Shown one piece after another: positions 19,656-28,184 of a stretch of 34,572 nucleotides of DNA. The stretch is from positions 1-34,572 of the forward strand of contig SEAL01000007.1 of the NCBI GenBank assembly GCA_004145215.1, in the 5' to 3' direction. Made by a program: the position numbers and the translations under genes. The notes under the pieces are model-generated. The model made no database searches. It was not told the origin of the DNA and saw nothing but the letters and a program-made list of their open reading frames with translations. Positions within the stretch are counted from its first letter, which is position 1; each line of letters starts with the position of its first letter. The stretch comes from Chloroflexota bacterium. GTDB lineage: Bacteria; Patescibacteriota; Saccharimonadia; Saccharimonadales; Saccharimonadaceae.

Positions 19656-21563
19656 CTATTCATCTCGCATGTCTTTTATCGGGTTTCGCGCCAAATTCCG
19701 AGCAAGAGGCAGCAACATACTAACAAAACCCGACACCACAATAAGTCCCACGAGCGCGAGTAAAGCTTCTGGCCATACACCGATGAACTTAAATGCATAA
19801 GATTGATCAGATAATGGCATTGCCGTCAGCGCCTGCGCTGTCGCTTCTTGGGAATACCTATTGTTAATCACTATCGCACCGATCAGGCCAATAGCAAGTG
19901 CGATAGCAGCTATAATCAGACTATAGATAAAGGTATAAATAGTATAAACAATACGAATGTCGTTTCTACTTGCCCCGATCGCTCGAAACACCGCCGTTTC
20001 CCTGCGGCTATCAGCGAGGACTCGGCCGACGATTCCCATACTGATCAGCGCGGCAATACCACCGATAATTGCGCCTGCAATCAGCATCGCTTTTGTCGAA
20101 AACTCTTGAACTTGGTCTACCAGTAGTGAATTACTGCCAAATGGCATCAGATATGGTTGTCCAGCGCACTGCACATCCTGGCAGTTACGCTCGCTATAAT
20201 ATCGCTTCATATCGTTCGAGTTATTAAATTCGATGACTGTCCCAAATCCGTATACTGACATTGGCGTGTTGGTGAGATTATCATTTGCTGGGAGAAACTT
20301 TTTATAAGCTGCATTATCTGGCATTGCATCGTATAGATCCAAAGGTATCACCCAATTGCCATAAAGCGACGATCCCAATACAGTAGACGCGAGTACGCTG
20401 ACTGTTGAAAAATTAGTAGACATTTCCGGAGAAAGCCCGACTACCCTGAATGATACGCGCTGCTGGAATGGTGCGACGACTTCACCAAACTTTTCCTTGA
20501 ATTGATTTTGCTTTGCATCTAACTCTTTTTCACTTTTTGAGCGTGTATCGGACTGAACCGTAGTGGCCGCGCAGTCGTCCGCTTTTGGTAAATCATAGAT
20601 TAAATTCGGCTTTTGATAGTCTTTATTTGTAGCATTCTTTTTGATTTCATCGCTAACGCGCGCCGCCTCCATCATACGATCCTGGGATACAGAATTACGG
20701 TAACAAACAGAAAATGTTACTTTATGAGCATTCTGACGAATATACATAACCCTCTCTAGCTTTTCCTGGGTTGATGCGTCGTCGCGTAGTTTTGGCAACC
20801 CTAGAGCGCTCGATATTTTAGACATTGGTGCGATAATCGGAATATCATTCGTATTTTTTTGCGTCTGCAGCAATTGCTTGTCGAGCAAAAAAGCATTCGT
20901 AATTTCTGGATCTAGATACGACCAGCCATTCGTTAATTCGGGTGTCGAAGCGTTATAGCCAAACTGCTGTTCAGAACTGATTCCACCGGAAGTTTTCTTT
21001 ACATCCTCTTTACCCCCGGGCATATCTATCAATGATCCAGATTCAGGCAGCACACCTATTTTGGGCTCGTATGCTGTTTTAGGATTATAGTTCTGTGCGT
21101 GCTTTAACGCAGTCTCCGCTGAATTCGCTGTGGTCGTTTTTGTCTGACTTGATTCTCGCTGCGCCTGCATGACAGAGGGAGCACCTGTATTGAGATACTC
21201 GGACGATTGGTCTTTTATGAGCGTTTTTTCCTCGCTCGATACATCGAACTCTATACCTAAGCGTTTAGCCTCGGCCTTCATATTTTGAACGCGTTCGTTA
21301 TAAATTTCTAATGCTCTAGCGCGGATTTCTGGTGTATCATCGTTCCCAAATGCTGCCGGGTTAGAGAATGTTAGTAAATAACGGCTCGATAACCCGTCTG
21401 CAAGATATGCTCGGCCGCTCTGAATAATACCCGCAACAACGATAATCGCAACCGCTAATATTCCGAATAACAGCGATGCAGTGACGACCGAAACGATTGT
21501 GCGCACTTTTCGGGTACGTAATTTTGTTCCTGCCAGAATTAGAGCGTCACCGATTCGTATCAT
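19656..21563 (-). CDS. ABC transporter permease, FtsX/MacB-like
   Basis: N-terminal TM, large extracytoplasmic domain, C-terminal ALISMGIVGRVLADSRRETAVFRAIGASRNDIRIVYTIYTFIYSLIIAAIAL. Confidence 0.88.
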   Translation of the reverse strand: MIRIGDALILAGTKLRTRKVRTIVSVVTASLLFGILAVAIIVVAGIIQSGRAYLADGLSSRYLLTFSNPAAFGNDDTPEIRARALEIYNERVQNMKAEAKRLGIEFDVSSEEKTLIKDQSSEYLNTGAPSVMQAQRESSQTKTTTANSAETALKHAQNYNPKTAYEPKIGVLPESGSLIDMPGGKEDVKKTSGGISSEQQFGYNASTPELTNGWSYLDPEITNAFLLDKQLLQTQKNTNDIPIIAPMSKISSALGLPKLRDDASTQEKLERVMYIRQNAHKVTFSVCYRNSVSQDRMMEAARVSDEIKKNATNKDYQKPNLIYDLPKADDCAATTVQSDTRSKSEKELDAKQNQFKEKFGEVVAPFQQRVSFRVVGLSPEMSTNFSTVSVLASTVLGSSLYGNWVIPLDLYDAMPDNAAYKKFLPANDNLTNTPMSVYGFGTVIEFNNSNDMKRYYSERNCQDVQCAGQPYLMPFGSNSLLVDQVQEFSTKAMLIAGAIIGGIAALISMGIVGRVLADSRRETAVFRAIGASRNDIRIVYTIYTFIYSLIIAAIALAIGLIGAIVINNRYSQEATAQALTAMPLSDQSYAFKFIGVWPEALLALVGLIVVSGFVSMLLPLARNLARNPIKDMRDE

Positions 21564-22132
21564 ACAATTTTCCCGTCCAGCATTTTAATTTCACGATCAG
21601 CCCGCGCTGCAACAACCGGATCATGAGTAACAATAACGATCGTCGTGCCGTAATCTTTACGAATTTGCTCGAACAAATCGATGATAGCCTTGCTGTTAAC
21701 GCTATCAAGGTTACCCGTTGGCTCATCGGCGAGTAATACTTTTGGGTTGTTTAGTAGCGCTCTGGCGATAGCTGCGCGCTGCATCTGTCCACCAGACAAC
21801 TCTCGCGGATAGTGTTTAATTCTATCGCTCAGCCCGACAGCAGACGTTAACTCGACAGCCTTTATCTTGCGCTTTAGCGGATCTTGACGCGAAAACATGC
21901 CCGGCACTTCAATGTTGCGGCCCAAATTCAAAAAGGGTTGTAGGTAAAAGAACTGAAAGACGAAGCCAATCGTCTGACCACGAAAACGAGATAATTTTTT
22001 GTCACGAAGTTTACCAATATTAACTCCATCAACAGTGACAGCGCCGGAATCACCATCAAACAGTTGCAAAAAACTATCGACTTGATCATCCGAGACGGAT
22101 TTTTCTTCACTGTTGTTGCCTATGCCCACCAT
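21560..22132 (-). CDS. ABC transporter ATP-binding protein (MacB/LolD-like), N-terminally truncated, no Walker A
   Basis: Q-loop region GFVFQFFYLQPFLN, signature LSGGQMQRAAIARAL, Walker B VLLADEPTGNLD, H-loop VTHD; no GxxGxGKS/T. Only 38 bp separate the start from the next CDS. Confidence 0.85.
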   Translation of the reverse strand: MVGIGNNSEEKSVSDDQVDSFLQLFDGDSGAVTVDGVNIGKLRDKKLSRFRGQTIGFVFQFFYLQPFLNLGRNIEVPGMFSRQDPLKRKIKAVELTSAVGLSDRIKHYPRELSGGQMQRAAIARALLNNPKVLLADEPTGNLDSVNSKAIIDLFEQIRKDYGTTIVIVTHDPVVAARADREIKMLDGKIV

Positions 22133-22170
22133 ATAATGTCACAAGTGTAGCATAACCATCATACCTATGA

Positions 22171-22971
22171 CTACTGTGAAGTTTTGCGTTTGAACAACCA
22201 TGCCGCAACTGGTACTGACACGATTAAAATTGCGACACTCCAGACAATCGATAGCGTCACAGAATCACCAACTGGCGTTCCGACGAGGAGTCCACGAACC
22301 GCATCAACCATCTGGCTGACTGGTTGATTTTCGGCAAAAGGTCGTAGCCACGAAGACATACTTTCGGCCGGCACAAACGCAGTGCTGGCAAATGTGAGTG
22401 GCATAATTGCAACAAAGGTCATCCACTGTACGCCTTCGACGCTCTTTGCAAGCAGCCCGATGATTGCTGACAGCCACGATATTGCTAGCGTAAATAGCGC
22501 GATCAAGCCAATGAATACTAGCCATTCTCCAAAATCAGCATTTGGACGGAATCCAATCACGAGGCCGGCAACGACCATAACGATCGTCGAAATACCATTA
22601 CGAAACAAATCCGACACAACATGACCGTTCAGGACTGCCAGGTTTGACATCGGCAAACTACGGAATCGATCAACAATACCTCGCTGCAAATCATTACAGA
22701 TAGCGATCGCTGTTGTCGTCGATCCAAAGGCAATCGTTTGCACGATGATACCCGCCATGAGGAAGTTCGTATAATTGCCACCTTCTGTTGCAATTGCACC
22801 ACCGAATACTGCAGTGAACAGCACCAGAAACATAATCGGCTGGAAGAACGTGCCTAGTAGCTGATCGGTATTTCGAATAATATGCGTACTACTGCGACGG
22901 ATCATTGTTAGCGAATCGGTGACCGCAGTTATATACTTTGGACGAGTATCAAACTCTAATTTGACTGACAT
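22171..22971 (-). CDS. ABC-2 type transporter permease (DrrB-like)
   Basis: GTFFQPIMFLVLFTAVFGGAI, FRSLPMSNLAVLNGHVVSDL; likely start MSVKLEFDTRPKY at 22971. Confidence 0.9.
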   Translation of the reverse strand: MSVKLEFDTRPKYITAVTDSLTMIRRSSTHIIRNTDQLLGTFFQPIMFLVLFTAVFGGAIATEGGNYTNFLMAGIIVQTIAFGSTTTAIAICNDLQRGIVDRFRSLPMSNLAVLNGHVVSDLFRNGISTIVMVVAGLVIGFRPNADFGEWLVFIGLIALFTLAISWLSAIIGLLAKSVEGVQWMTFVAIMPLTFASTAFVPAESMSSWLRPFAENQPVSQMVDAVRGLLVGTPVGDSVTLSIVWSVAILIVSVPVAAWLFKRKTSQ

Positions 22972-22972
22972 A

Positions 22973-23623
22973 TTATTTTGCCTCCGTTTCGGTCGTCTGT
23001 TTGCCGGTGAGCGCCAAAAATACGTCATCCAGTGTTGGCTTGTGAACAGCCATCGCATCGAACTTTATCGATTCTTTTTGTAGAATATCTAGTACTTTGC
23101 GAACATCAGTATTTGTGTCTTTCAGCACCAAAGTAACGGTCTTTTCGTCTGCATCTGATTCTTGAATAGATGTCCCTAATACCCTCACCGCCTCTTTGTG
23201 GATCTTCGCAGTCGTAAAAGTTAATTCTAGCCTGTCTTTTCCGACTTTAGCTTTCAACTCTTTTGCGGTGCCTTCGGCGATTACCTTGCCGCCATCAATG
23301 ACGATAATTTTATCAGCCAATTGATCAGCTTCTTCCAGGTACTGCGTTGTTAGTAGGATCGTCGAACCGTTCTGTTTTAATTTCTCGATGATTTCCCACA
23401 TTGCGATACGAGACCTAGGATCAAGGCCTGTCGTCGGTTCATCTAAAAAGATAATTGGCGGCGTTGCAATCAAACTAACCGCCAAATCTAGTCGGCGACG
23501 CATACCACCGGAGTATGTTTTTGCCGGGCGCTCTGCGGATTTTACCAAATCAAATTCTTCTAACAGTTCTTGCGCTCGAGCGGCGGCGCTCGCTTTAGTC
23601 AGGCGGTATAGACGACCCATCAT
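22973..23623 (-). CDS. ABC transporter ATP-binding protein (DrrA-like), N-terminally truncated, no Walker A
   Basis: Begins MMGRLYRLTKA, an internal DrrA position; retains YSGGMRRRLDLAVSLI, IIFLDEPTTGLDPRSR. E-N-L-V codons precede the first ATG in frame. Confidence 0.88.
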   Translation of the reverse strand: MMGRLYRLTKASAAARAQELLEEFDLVKSAERPAKTYSGGMRRRLDLAVSLIATPPIIFLDEPTTGLDPRSRIAMWEIIEKLKQNGSTILLTTQYLEEADQLADKIIVIDGGKVIAEGTAKELKAKVGKDRLELTFTTAKIHKEAVRVLGTSIQESDADEKTVTLVLKDTNTDVRKVLDILQKESIKFDAMAVHKPTLDDVFLALTGKQTTETEAK

Positions 23624-23709
23624 GACTAAATTTTCTCGACGCTCCTCGCATATATAGTATTGCCTTTATTCTATCAGCAATTCATCATGGATAAAAGCAC
23701 GCTCTCGGG

Positions 23710-24177
23710 CTACTGGCGTGTCACTTTGACCATAGCCGGACGAATCGCCTGGCCATTCAATGTATACCCAGCTTGCAGTTCGGATTCAATAACTTCAGAC
23801 TCACCTTCAGCGTCTTCATCAAATTGGATTGCCTCGTGTATGTCAGGATTGAACTCTACACCCTTGCCGGCATCAATGCGACGCAGATTCAGAGCTTCGA
23901 GTGACTTTTCGAGGTTTTTTACTAAACCACCAATACCAATTGCCCACTTGTGATCTTTTAAATCTTCAGGGGTATGAGTAATAGCTCGCTCGATGTTATC
24001 GATAACCGGAAGGAGTTTCAGGATAGCTGCAGACTGTCCGGCGCTTCTGGCCGCTGTCTTTTCTTGCTCGCCACGTTTACGATAATTCTCAAAATCAGCG
24101 CGCGTTCGCTGTAGGTCAGCTGTTAGTTCCGCAACCTGCTGCTCTAGTTCTTCTTGTTTTTTATTCTTTCCCGCCAT
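23710..24177 (-). CDS. grpE: nucleotide exchange factor GrpE
   Basis: RADFENYRKRGEQEK, LLPVIDNIERAI, GVEFNPDIHEAIQFDED, GYTLNGQAIRPAMVKV. Confidence 0.96.
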   Translation of the reverse strand: MAGKNKKQEELEQQVAELTADLQRTRADFENYRKRGEQEKTAARSAGQSAAILKLLPVIDNIERAITHTPEDLKDHKWAIGIGGLVKNLEKSLEALNLRRIDAGKGVEFNPDIHEAIQFDEDAEGESEVIESELQAGYTLNGQAIRPAMVKVTRQ

Positions 24178-24186
24178 GGCAGCCTC

Positions 24187-24321
24187 CTAAAATAAATTCT
24201 TTATTGCATTCAAAATATCGATAATCACGTCACCTATCGTCGAAATAACTGCAACAATCGCGTTGACTACCGCTTCAATAATTGCCGTAATGCCATTAAC
24301 GATTGTATCAACTAGTTGCAT
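24187..24321 (-). CDS. 44-aa hydrophobic amphipathic micropeptide
   Basis: ATG at 24321 one nt after hrcA TAA, SD GGAGGT upstream; MQLVDTIVNGITAIIEAVVNAIVAVISTIGDVIIDILNAIKNLF*; TAGGAGG then serves grpE. Confidence 0.72.
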   Translation of the reverse strand: MQLVDTIVNGITAIIEAVVNAIVAVISTIGDVIIDILNAIKNLF

Positions 24322-24322
24322 A

Positions 24323-25036
24323 TTACAGTACCTCCTCTAACATTGAGCCCGCGTGACGCACCAGCCGCATAACTTTACCGTAACTCTGGCGTGTCGGCCC
24401 TAATACGCCGATATAGCTGCGGTCGCTATAGGGCGATCGAAATCGACTGACGATGAGTGTCGCGCCGCTTGTTTTTCCAATTGGATTTTCGGCACCGATA
24501 TAAACGTTTAACGGTTCGTTTGGTGCAGCTTCACGCAGCCAAGGTTCGAGGTTATCGAGCAACGTTGCGACGTTCTGCGCATGATTACCCTGCATAAATT
24601 CTGGCTGTCCGAAGAGGTTTCCCATACCGCTCATATACAGCTGATCGCCAATTGTCGCCAGACCAAGGTTGTGCGTTAAATCAACCAGGCTATCGACTGC
24701 GCTTCGAATCGCTCGATCTGCTCTATCACCATGCGTGTTAACTCGCGCTTCAATCGCCCGCGCACCACGATCTAATTGCAGCGACTGCGGATTACTAGCG
24801 TGCGCTTCGGTTAGCGTATTAACATAGAATCGATAGCCTTGATCCGTTGGGATGCGACCAGCACTTGTGTGTGGTTGCGCAATGAACCCGAGATCTTCAA
24901 GCTTCGCCATTTCACTACGAATGGTCGCACTCGACACGCCAAAAAGCTTCGCCAGCGTCACACTTCCCACTGGTACTGCAATTTCAGCATACTGCTCGAT
25001 GATTGCTGCAAGTATCTGTATTTGGCGGTCTGTCAT
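24323..25036 (-). CDS. hrcA: heat-inducible transcription repressor HrcA (short CPR form)
   Basis: MTDRQIQILAAIIEQYAEIAVPVGSVTLAK, SSATIRSEMAKLEDLGFIAQPHTSAGRIPTDQGYRFYV. Confidence 0.95.
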   Translation of the reverse strand: MTDRQIQILAAIIEQYAEIAVPVGSVTLAKLFGVSSATIRSEMAKLEDLGFIAQPHTSAGRIPTDQGYRFYVNTLTEAHASNPQSLQLDRGARAIEARVNTHGDRADRAIRSAVDSLVDLTHNLGLATIGDQLYMSGMGNLFGQPEFMQGNHAQNVATLLDNLEPWLREAAPNEPLNVYIGAENPIGKTSGATLIVSRFRSPYSDRSYIGVLGPTRQSYGKVMRLVRHAGSMLEEVL

Positions 25037-25055
25037 AGTCTGATTATAGCAAATT

Positions 25056-25082
25056 TTGGCACTCTTTGCAATCGAGTGCCAG
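25056..25082 (-). promoter_or_regulatory. CIRCE element upstream of hrcA
   Basis: TTGGCACTC-tttgcaatc-GAGTGCCAG, near-perfect 9-N9-9 inverted repeat; hrcA -10 TATAAT at 25048-25043. Confidence 0.88.
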
Positions 25083-25132
25083 ACCGAAGCATTGATCTGG
25101 CAAACAAAAGCATTTATCGATACAATGAATAT

Positions 25133-25378
25133 ATGAGTTTTTTAAGTGATATCGGCAGCTTTCTGGGTGAAGCGCAACAATTTCGTGAAGAGCTAACGTC
25201 AGTAAAGGACGATTTTGTATCGTCTGCCATATCTGCAGCAACTGCGACATCAGGGGCAGTGACAGACTCGGCGCAATCAATCAGCGATGACACGACTGCA
25301 ATAACCACCGACATTCAACAGATGGCAAGTGGCGTCGTACAGGATATTCGACAACCCCTTTCAAAAAACGACCAGTAA
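25133..25378 (+). CDS. small 81-aa hydrophilic protein, divergent from hrcA
   Basis: MSFLSDIGSFLGEAQQFREELTSVKDDF...; TACAAT -10 6 nt before ATG; stop codon sits in the loop of a terminator hairpin. Confidence 0.65.
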   Translation: MSFLSDIGSFLGEAQQFREELTSVKDDFVSSAISAATATSGAVTDSAQSISDDTTAITTDIQQMASGVVQDIRQPLSKNDQ

Positions 25379-25390
25379 ATCTGGTCGTTT
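25366..25390 (+). terminator. intrinsic hairpin terminator
   Basis: AAACGACCAG-TAAAT-CTGGTCGTTT. Confidence 0.75.
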
Positions 25391-25399
25391 CAATATAGT

Positions 25400-25489
25400 T
25401 TATGGATCGCGGCGCGTTTCGGGAAGTGCCAAGCGCAGTACCATTGCAATCAGGAACAATACCGCGATAATCAACAGATAGTACTTCAT
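25400..25489 (-). CDS. 29-aa single-TM micropeptide
   Basis: ATG at 25489, three nt after and in frame with the upstream ORF stop; MKYYLLIIAVLFLIAMVLRLALPETRRDP*. Confidence 0.5.
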   Translation of the reverse strand: MKYYLLIIAVLFLIAMVLRLALPETRRDP

Positions 25490-25492
25490 CGG

Positions 25493-25699
25493 CTAGCTGT
25501 TCTTTGCTCCGCCGTACACCGATGATCCATATCCAGATGCGTTCGAACGCGCGATATTCGTATGTCCTGCAGGAGCAGGGGCAAGTGTTTTTACGATGGC
25601 ACTGACGCCAGTGATGGCAACAATAGCAATCCCGATATGCTTGAGGAAGTCTTTGCGATCCATTTTTTTCGCCAACAAACTGTTCAGTTCTTGTTTCAT
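25493..25699 (-). CDS. small secreted/membrane protein with Tat-like N-terminus
   Basis: MKQELNSLLAKKMDRKDFLKHIGIAIVAITGVSAIV...; R-K-D-F-L-K preceding a hydrophobic stretch. Confidence 0.6.
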   Translation of the reverse strand: MKQELNSLLAKKMDRKDFLKHIGIAIVAITGVSAIVKTLAPAPAGHTNIARSNASGYGSSVYGGAKNS

Positions 25700-25778
25700 T
25701 AGTTCATGCTACCTTGTGTTTATTTTATTTTTCTTATGCTTTTATATAACACCATTTGAAAATAACTGTCAACGTCAA

Positions 25779-26858
25779 CTACGACACAGTTGTTATACCA
25801 TCCATCGATAATCCTCGATGAGTGCGTGATGTATCTGAACGCGTCACCATGGCTGTCCGGCGAGCAACTTTGTCCGGCAGTACACCATTAGATCGAATCG
25901 GCACGGCAACACGGCGATGCGGCACAGTTTTTCGGAAACCGTCAACGCTACGAGCGGGCGTAACTGGAGCCACATATACTGCCGCTTTGATAGGTGCTAT
26001 TGCAGGTGGAGTAGCCCGTCCCTGCGCGCGCTCCTCGTCTTGCTCACTGCGGCTTTCTACAGTACGTTTTATAGACTTAGGGACACTCCGTCGCTCCGCT
26101 CGGCGACGTAAATACACAGCAATCGCCCCTAATTGATAAACAACAATAATTGGTCCAGCGACGATCATTTGATTCACGATGTCTGGTGTCGGCGTTATCA
26201 GGGCAGCGGCAATTACTGCTCCAATAATGACAAAGCGCTGCGACGACAGTAGTGACCCAGGAGGGAATGGGCGAACATGATCAAAAATGAACAGCAGTAA
26301 TGGTAGCTGGAATAGCGCAGCAAGCCCCAATAAATACATCACAACAAACCCCAAATACGACTCTGCAGTCAAACTGGGAGCAACCGCATCACCAGCAAAT
26401 GTCGTCAAGAAATTGATAGCAGCGGGAATAGCCACCATGTAGCCAAAGATTGCGCCAGCCGCTGCCAATGCCGCAGACAATACCACGATAATGGCGATGA
26501 AACGCCGTGATGTTTTACCGAGAACGGGCTGCAAGAAACGATACAAATGATAGACGACAACCGGAATTGTCAGTAGCGCACCGAAGTACAAACAAACAGT
26601 AAATATAAAGCTAAAACCGCCACCCGGCGTCAAGTATATTAATTTTTCGCCTTGCAGCGGCGCGACAATAAAATTAACAAGGAGGTCCTTGAACTGGAAC
26701 CCTATCGAAGAGGTGACGATAAGTACCGCAACAATCCAAAACAAACGATTCCGGAGCTCGAAAATGTGCTCCAGAAAAGTTAGTTCAGCAGGCTTACTAC
26801 TAGGACTGCTTTGTATCGTTTTGTTTTGTGGCTGCTTTTTTGTCTGTTGTTTTTTCAT
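25779..26858 (-). CDS. tatC: Sec-independent protein translocase TatC
   Basis: TFLEHIFELRNRLFWI, Phe/Gly-rich loop, FQLPLLLFIF, ITPTPDIVNQMIVAGPIIVVYQLG; Arg-rich C-terminal extension. Confidence 0.95.
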   Translation of the reverse strand: MKKQQTKKQPQNKTIQSSPSSKPAELTFLEHIFELRNRLFWIVAVLIVTSSIGFQFKDLLVNFIVAPLQGEKLIYLTPGGGFSFIFTVCLYFGALLTIPVVVYHLYRFLQPVLGKTSRRFIAIIVVLSAALAAAGAIFGYMVAIPAAINFLTTFAGDAVAPSLTAESYLGFVVMYLLGLAALFQLPLLLFIFDHVRPFPPGSLLSSQRFVIIGAVIAAALITPTPDIVNQMIVAGPIIVVYQLGAIAVYLRRRAERRSVPKSIKRTVESRSEQDEERAQGRATPPAIAPIKAAVYVAPVTPARSVDGFRKTVPHRRVAVPIRSNGVLPDKVARRTAMVTRSDTSRTHRGLSMDGITTVS

Positions 26859-26991
26859 CGCTCATTCCCTTGCGCAGTTCTTTCATTGAATCACCAACAC
26901 TTCGAGCCAGTTCCGGAAGCTTTCGGCCCCCGAAAAGTAACAATATCACTAAAAAGATGATAATTAATTCAGGTGTACCTAGTCCAAACAT
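26800..26991 (-). CDS. tatA: Sec-independent protein translocase TatA
   Basis: MFGLGTPELIIIFLVILLLFGGRKLPELARSVGDSMKELRKG; 59-nt out-of-frame overlap with tatC. Confidence 0.96.
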   Translation of the reverse strand: MFGLGTPELIIIFLVILLLFGGRKLPELARSVGDSMKELRKGMSDEKTTDKKAATKQNDTKQS

Positions 26992-27090
26992 ATATTCCTC
27001 GCTTTATGAAAATCTTCTTTAATAGTATATCGATTATGGTAAGATAGCAAGTAGAAGACGCTAATGTAACACTAACAGAGAAAGATATCT

Positions 27091-27387
27091 ATGTATCAAC
27101 TCAGCCAGTTCGCTCAAACCGCAGTCTATAACTGCTCAGATTCTACCGACAACACCTATGGTGCTGGGAATTTTGGTACATGCGCAGCTGATGTAGCGAC
27201 AGCACCAGGCCAAAATACAGGCGCCGAAACAACCGCCGAAAACAGTGTTGGCGCACCCGACACTGGGACATTCCTTGGACTCGTCACGTCCGGTAGCTTT
27301 ACGATTATATTGCCTGTCGCAGTAGCGCTACTCATTACTGTCGCAGCGACAATCGTTGTCATGCGACGCAAAAAAATTAATCACTAG
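27091..27387 (+). CDS. small surface protein with C-terminal sorting-like motif
   Basis: VGAPDTGTF...TM (IILPVAVALLITVAATIVV) then RRKK. Confidence 0.65.
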   Translation: MYQLSQFAQTAVYNCSDSTDNTYGAGNFGTCAADVATAPGQNTGAETTAENSVGAPDTGTFLGLVTSGSFTIILPVAVALLITVAATIVVMRRKKINH

Positions 27388-27401
27388 ATTATATAGCGTA
27401 A

Positions 27402-28121
27402 CTAAGAGCGAGCCGCATCGGTTATGGCGTCTAGCAGATCTCTTGCCGCAATTCGTGCTTCATCGTCATGACGATTAAAGATATCTTCACGATGCGCAAT
27501 TTCGTCAACGACCCGCACAGCACGATCCAGGTCATCATTGATAATAAAGTGATAATACGGCACGCTAAGCGCACGCATAAGTTCGTCAGCCGCTGCCTGT
27601 AGACGGTTCGGGAGTTCATGTTCAAATTCCTCGACCGTACTATAGCGAGCAGAAAGTCGCCGTCGCCATGTATCGTAATCGGGTGGCAAAATGAATAGTG
27701 CGCGAACAGCGTCATCCCCCAGGTCTTTGAAAACTGTAATTCCATTCACATCTATATTACCGAGTGTCACCTTGCCGCTATCGTTCGCGGCTCGAAACTC
27801 CTGGACGCTAGTCCCATAATAATTACTGCCGTACTTATTCACCTCTATCAGGTCATGACCAGTTAACATATCGAGCATTACTTGATGTGAAACAAAATGA
27901 TATTCTACGCCGTCCTGCTCCATGATGCCATTATTAGCCCTCGGACTCCGTGTCGTATGGGTCACGATTTTGTGGTAGCCATCTTTTTTCAAAAGTTTTG
28001 ATTGAATCGTATCTTTGCCTGCACCAGAAATCCCAACCAGCAGTAGTGTATTTGATGCAGCAACAACATCCCGCGCACCTTGATCTGCTTGATAATTTCG
28101 TGCGAGTGATTCAATTTCCAT
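27402..28121 (-). CDS. gmk: guanylate kinase-like protein
   Basis: NTLLLVGISGAGKDTI P-loop, THTTRSPRANN, GVEYHFVSHQVM, DLIEVNKYGSNYYGTS. Confidence 0.85.
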   Translation of the reverse strand: MEIESLARNYQADQGARDVVAASNTLLLVGISGAGKDTIQSKLLKKDGYHKIVTHTTRSPRANNGIMEQDGVEYHFVSHQVMLDMLTGHDLIEVNKYGSNYYGTSVQEFRAANDSGKVTLGNIDVNGITVFKDLGDDAVRALFILPPDYDTWRRRLSARYSTVEEFEHELPNRLQAAADELMRALSVPYYHFIINDDLDRAVRVVDEIAHREDIFNRHDDEARIAARDLLDAITDAARS

Positions 28122-28184
28122 AAAGTATCAGTATAGCAAATATAGCAACAAGCTACAAAGCATACTATTAGTCGCGCTTTAGCA

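Noticed and set aside
22070-22132. GNNSEEKS as a divergent functional Walker A
   Set aside because: Spacing to the downstream conserved SGxVxxDG is inconsistent with a P-loop and the conserved Gly before Lys is absent; more likely an N-terminal leader fused to the post-deletion sequence.
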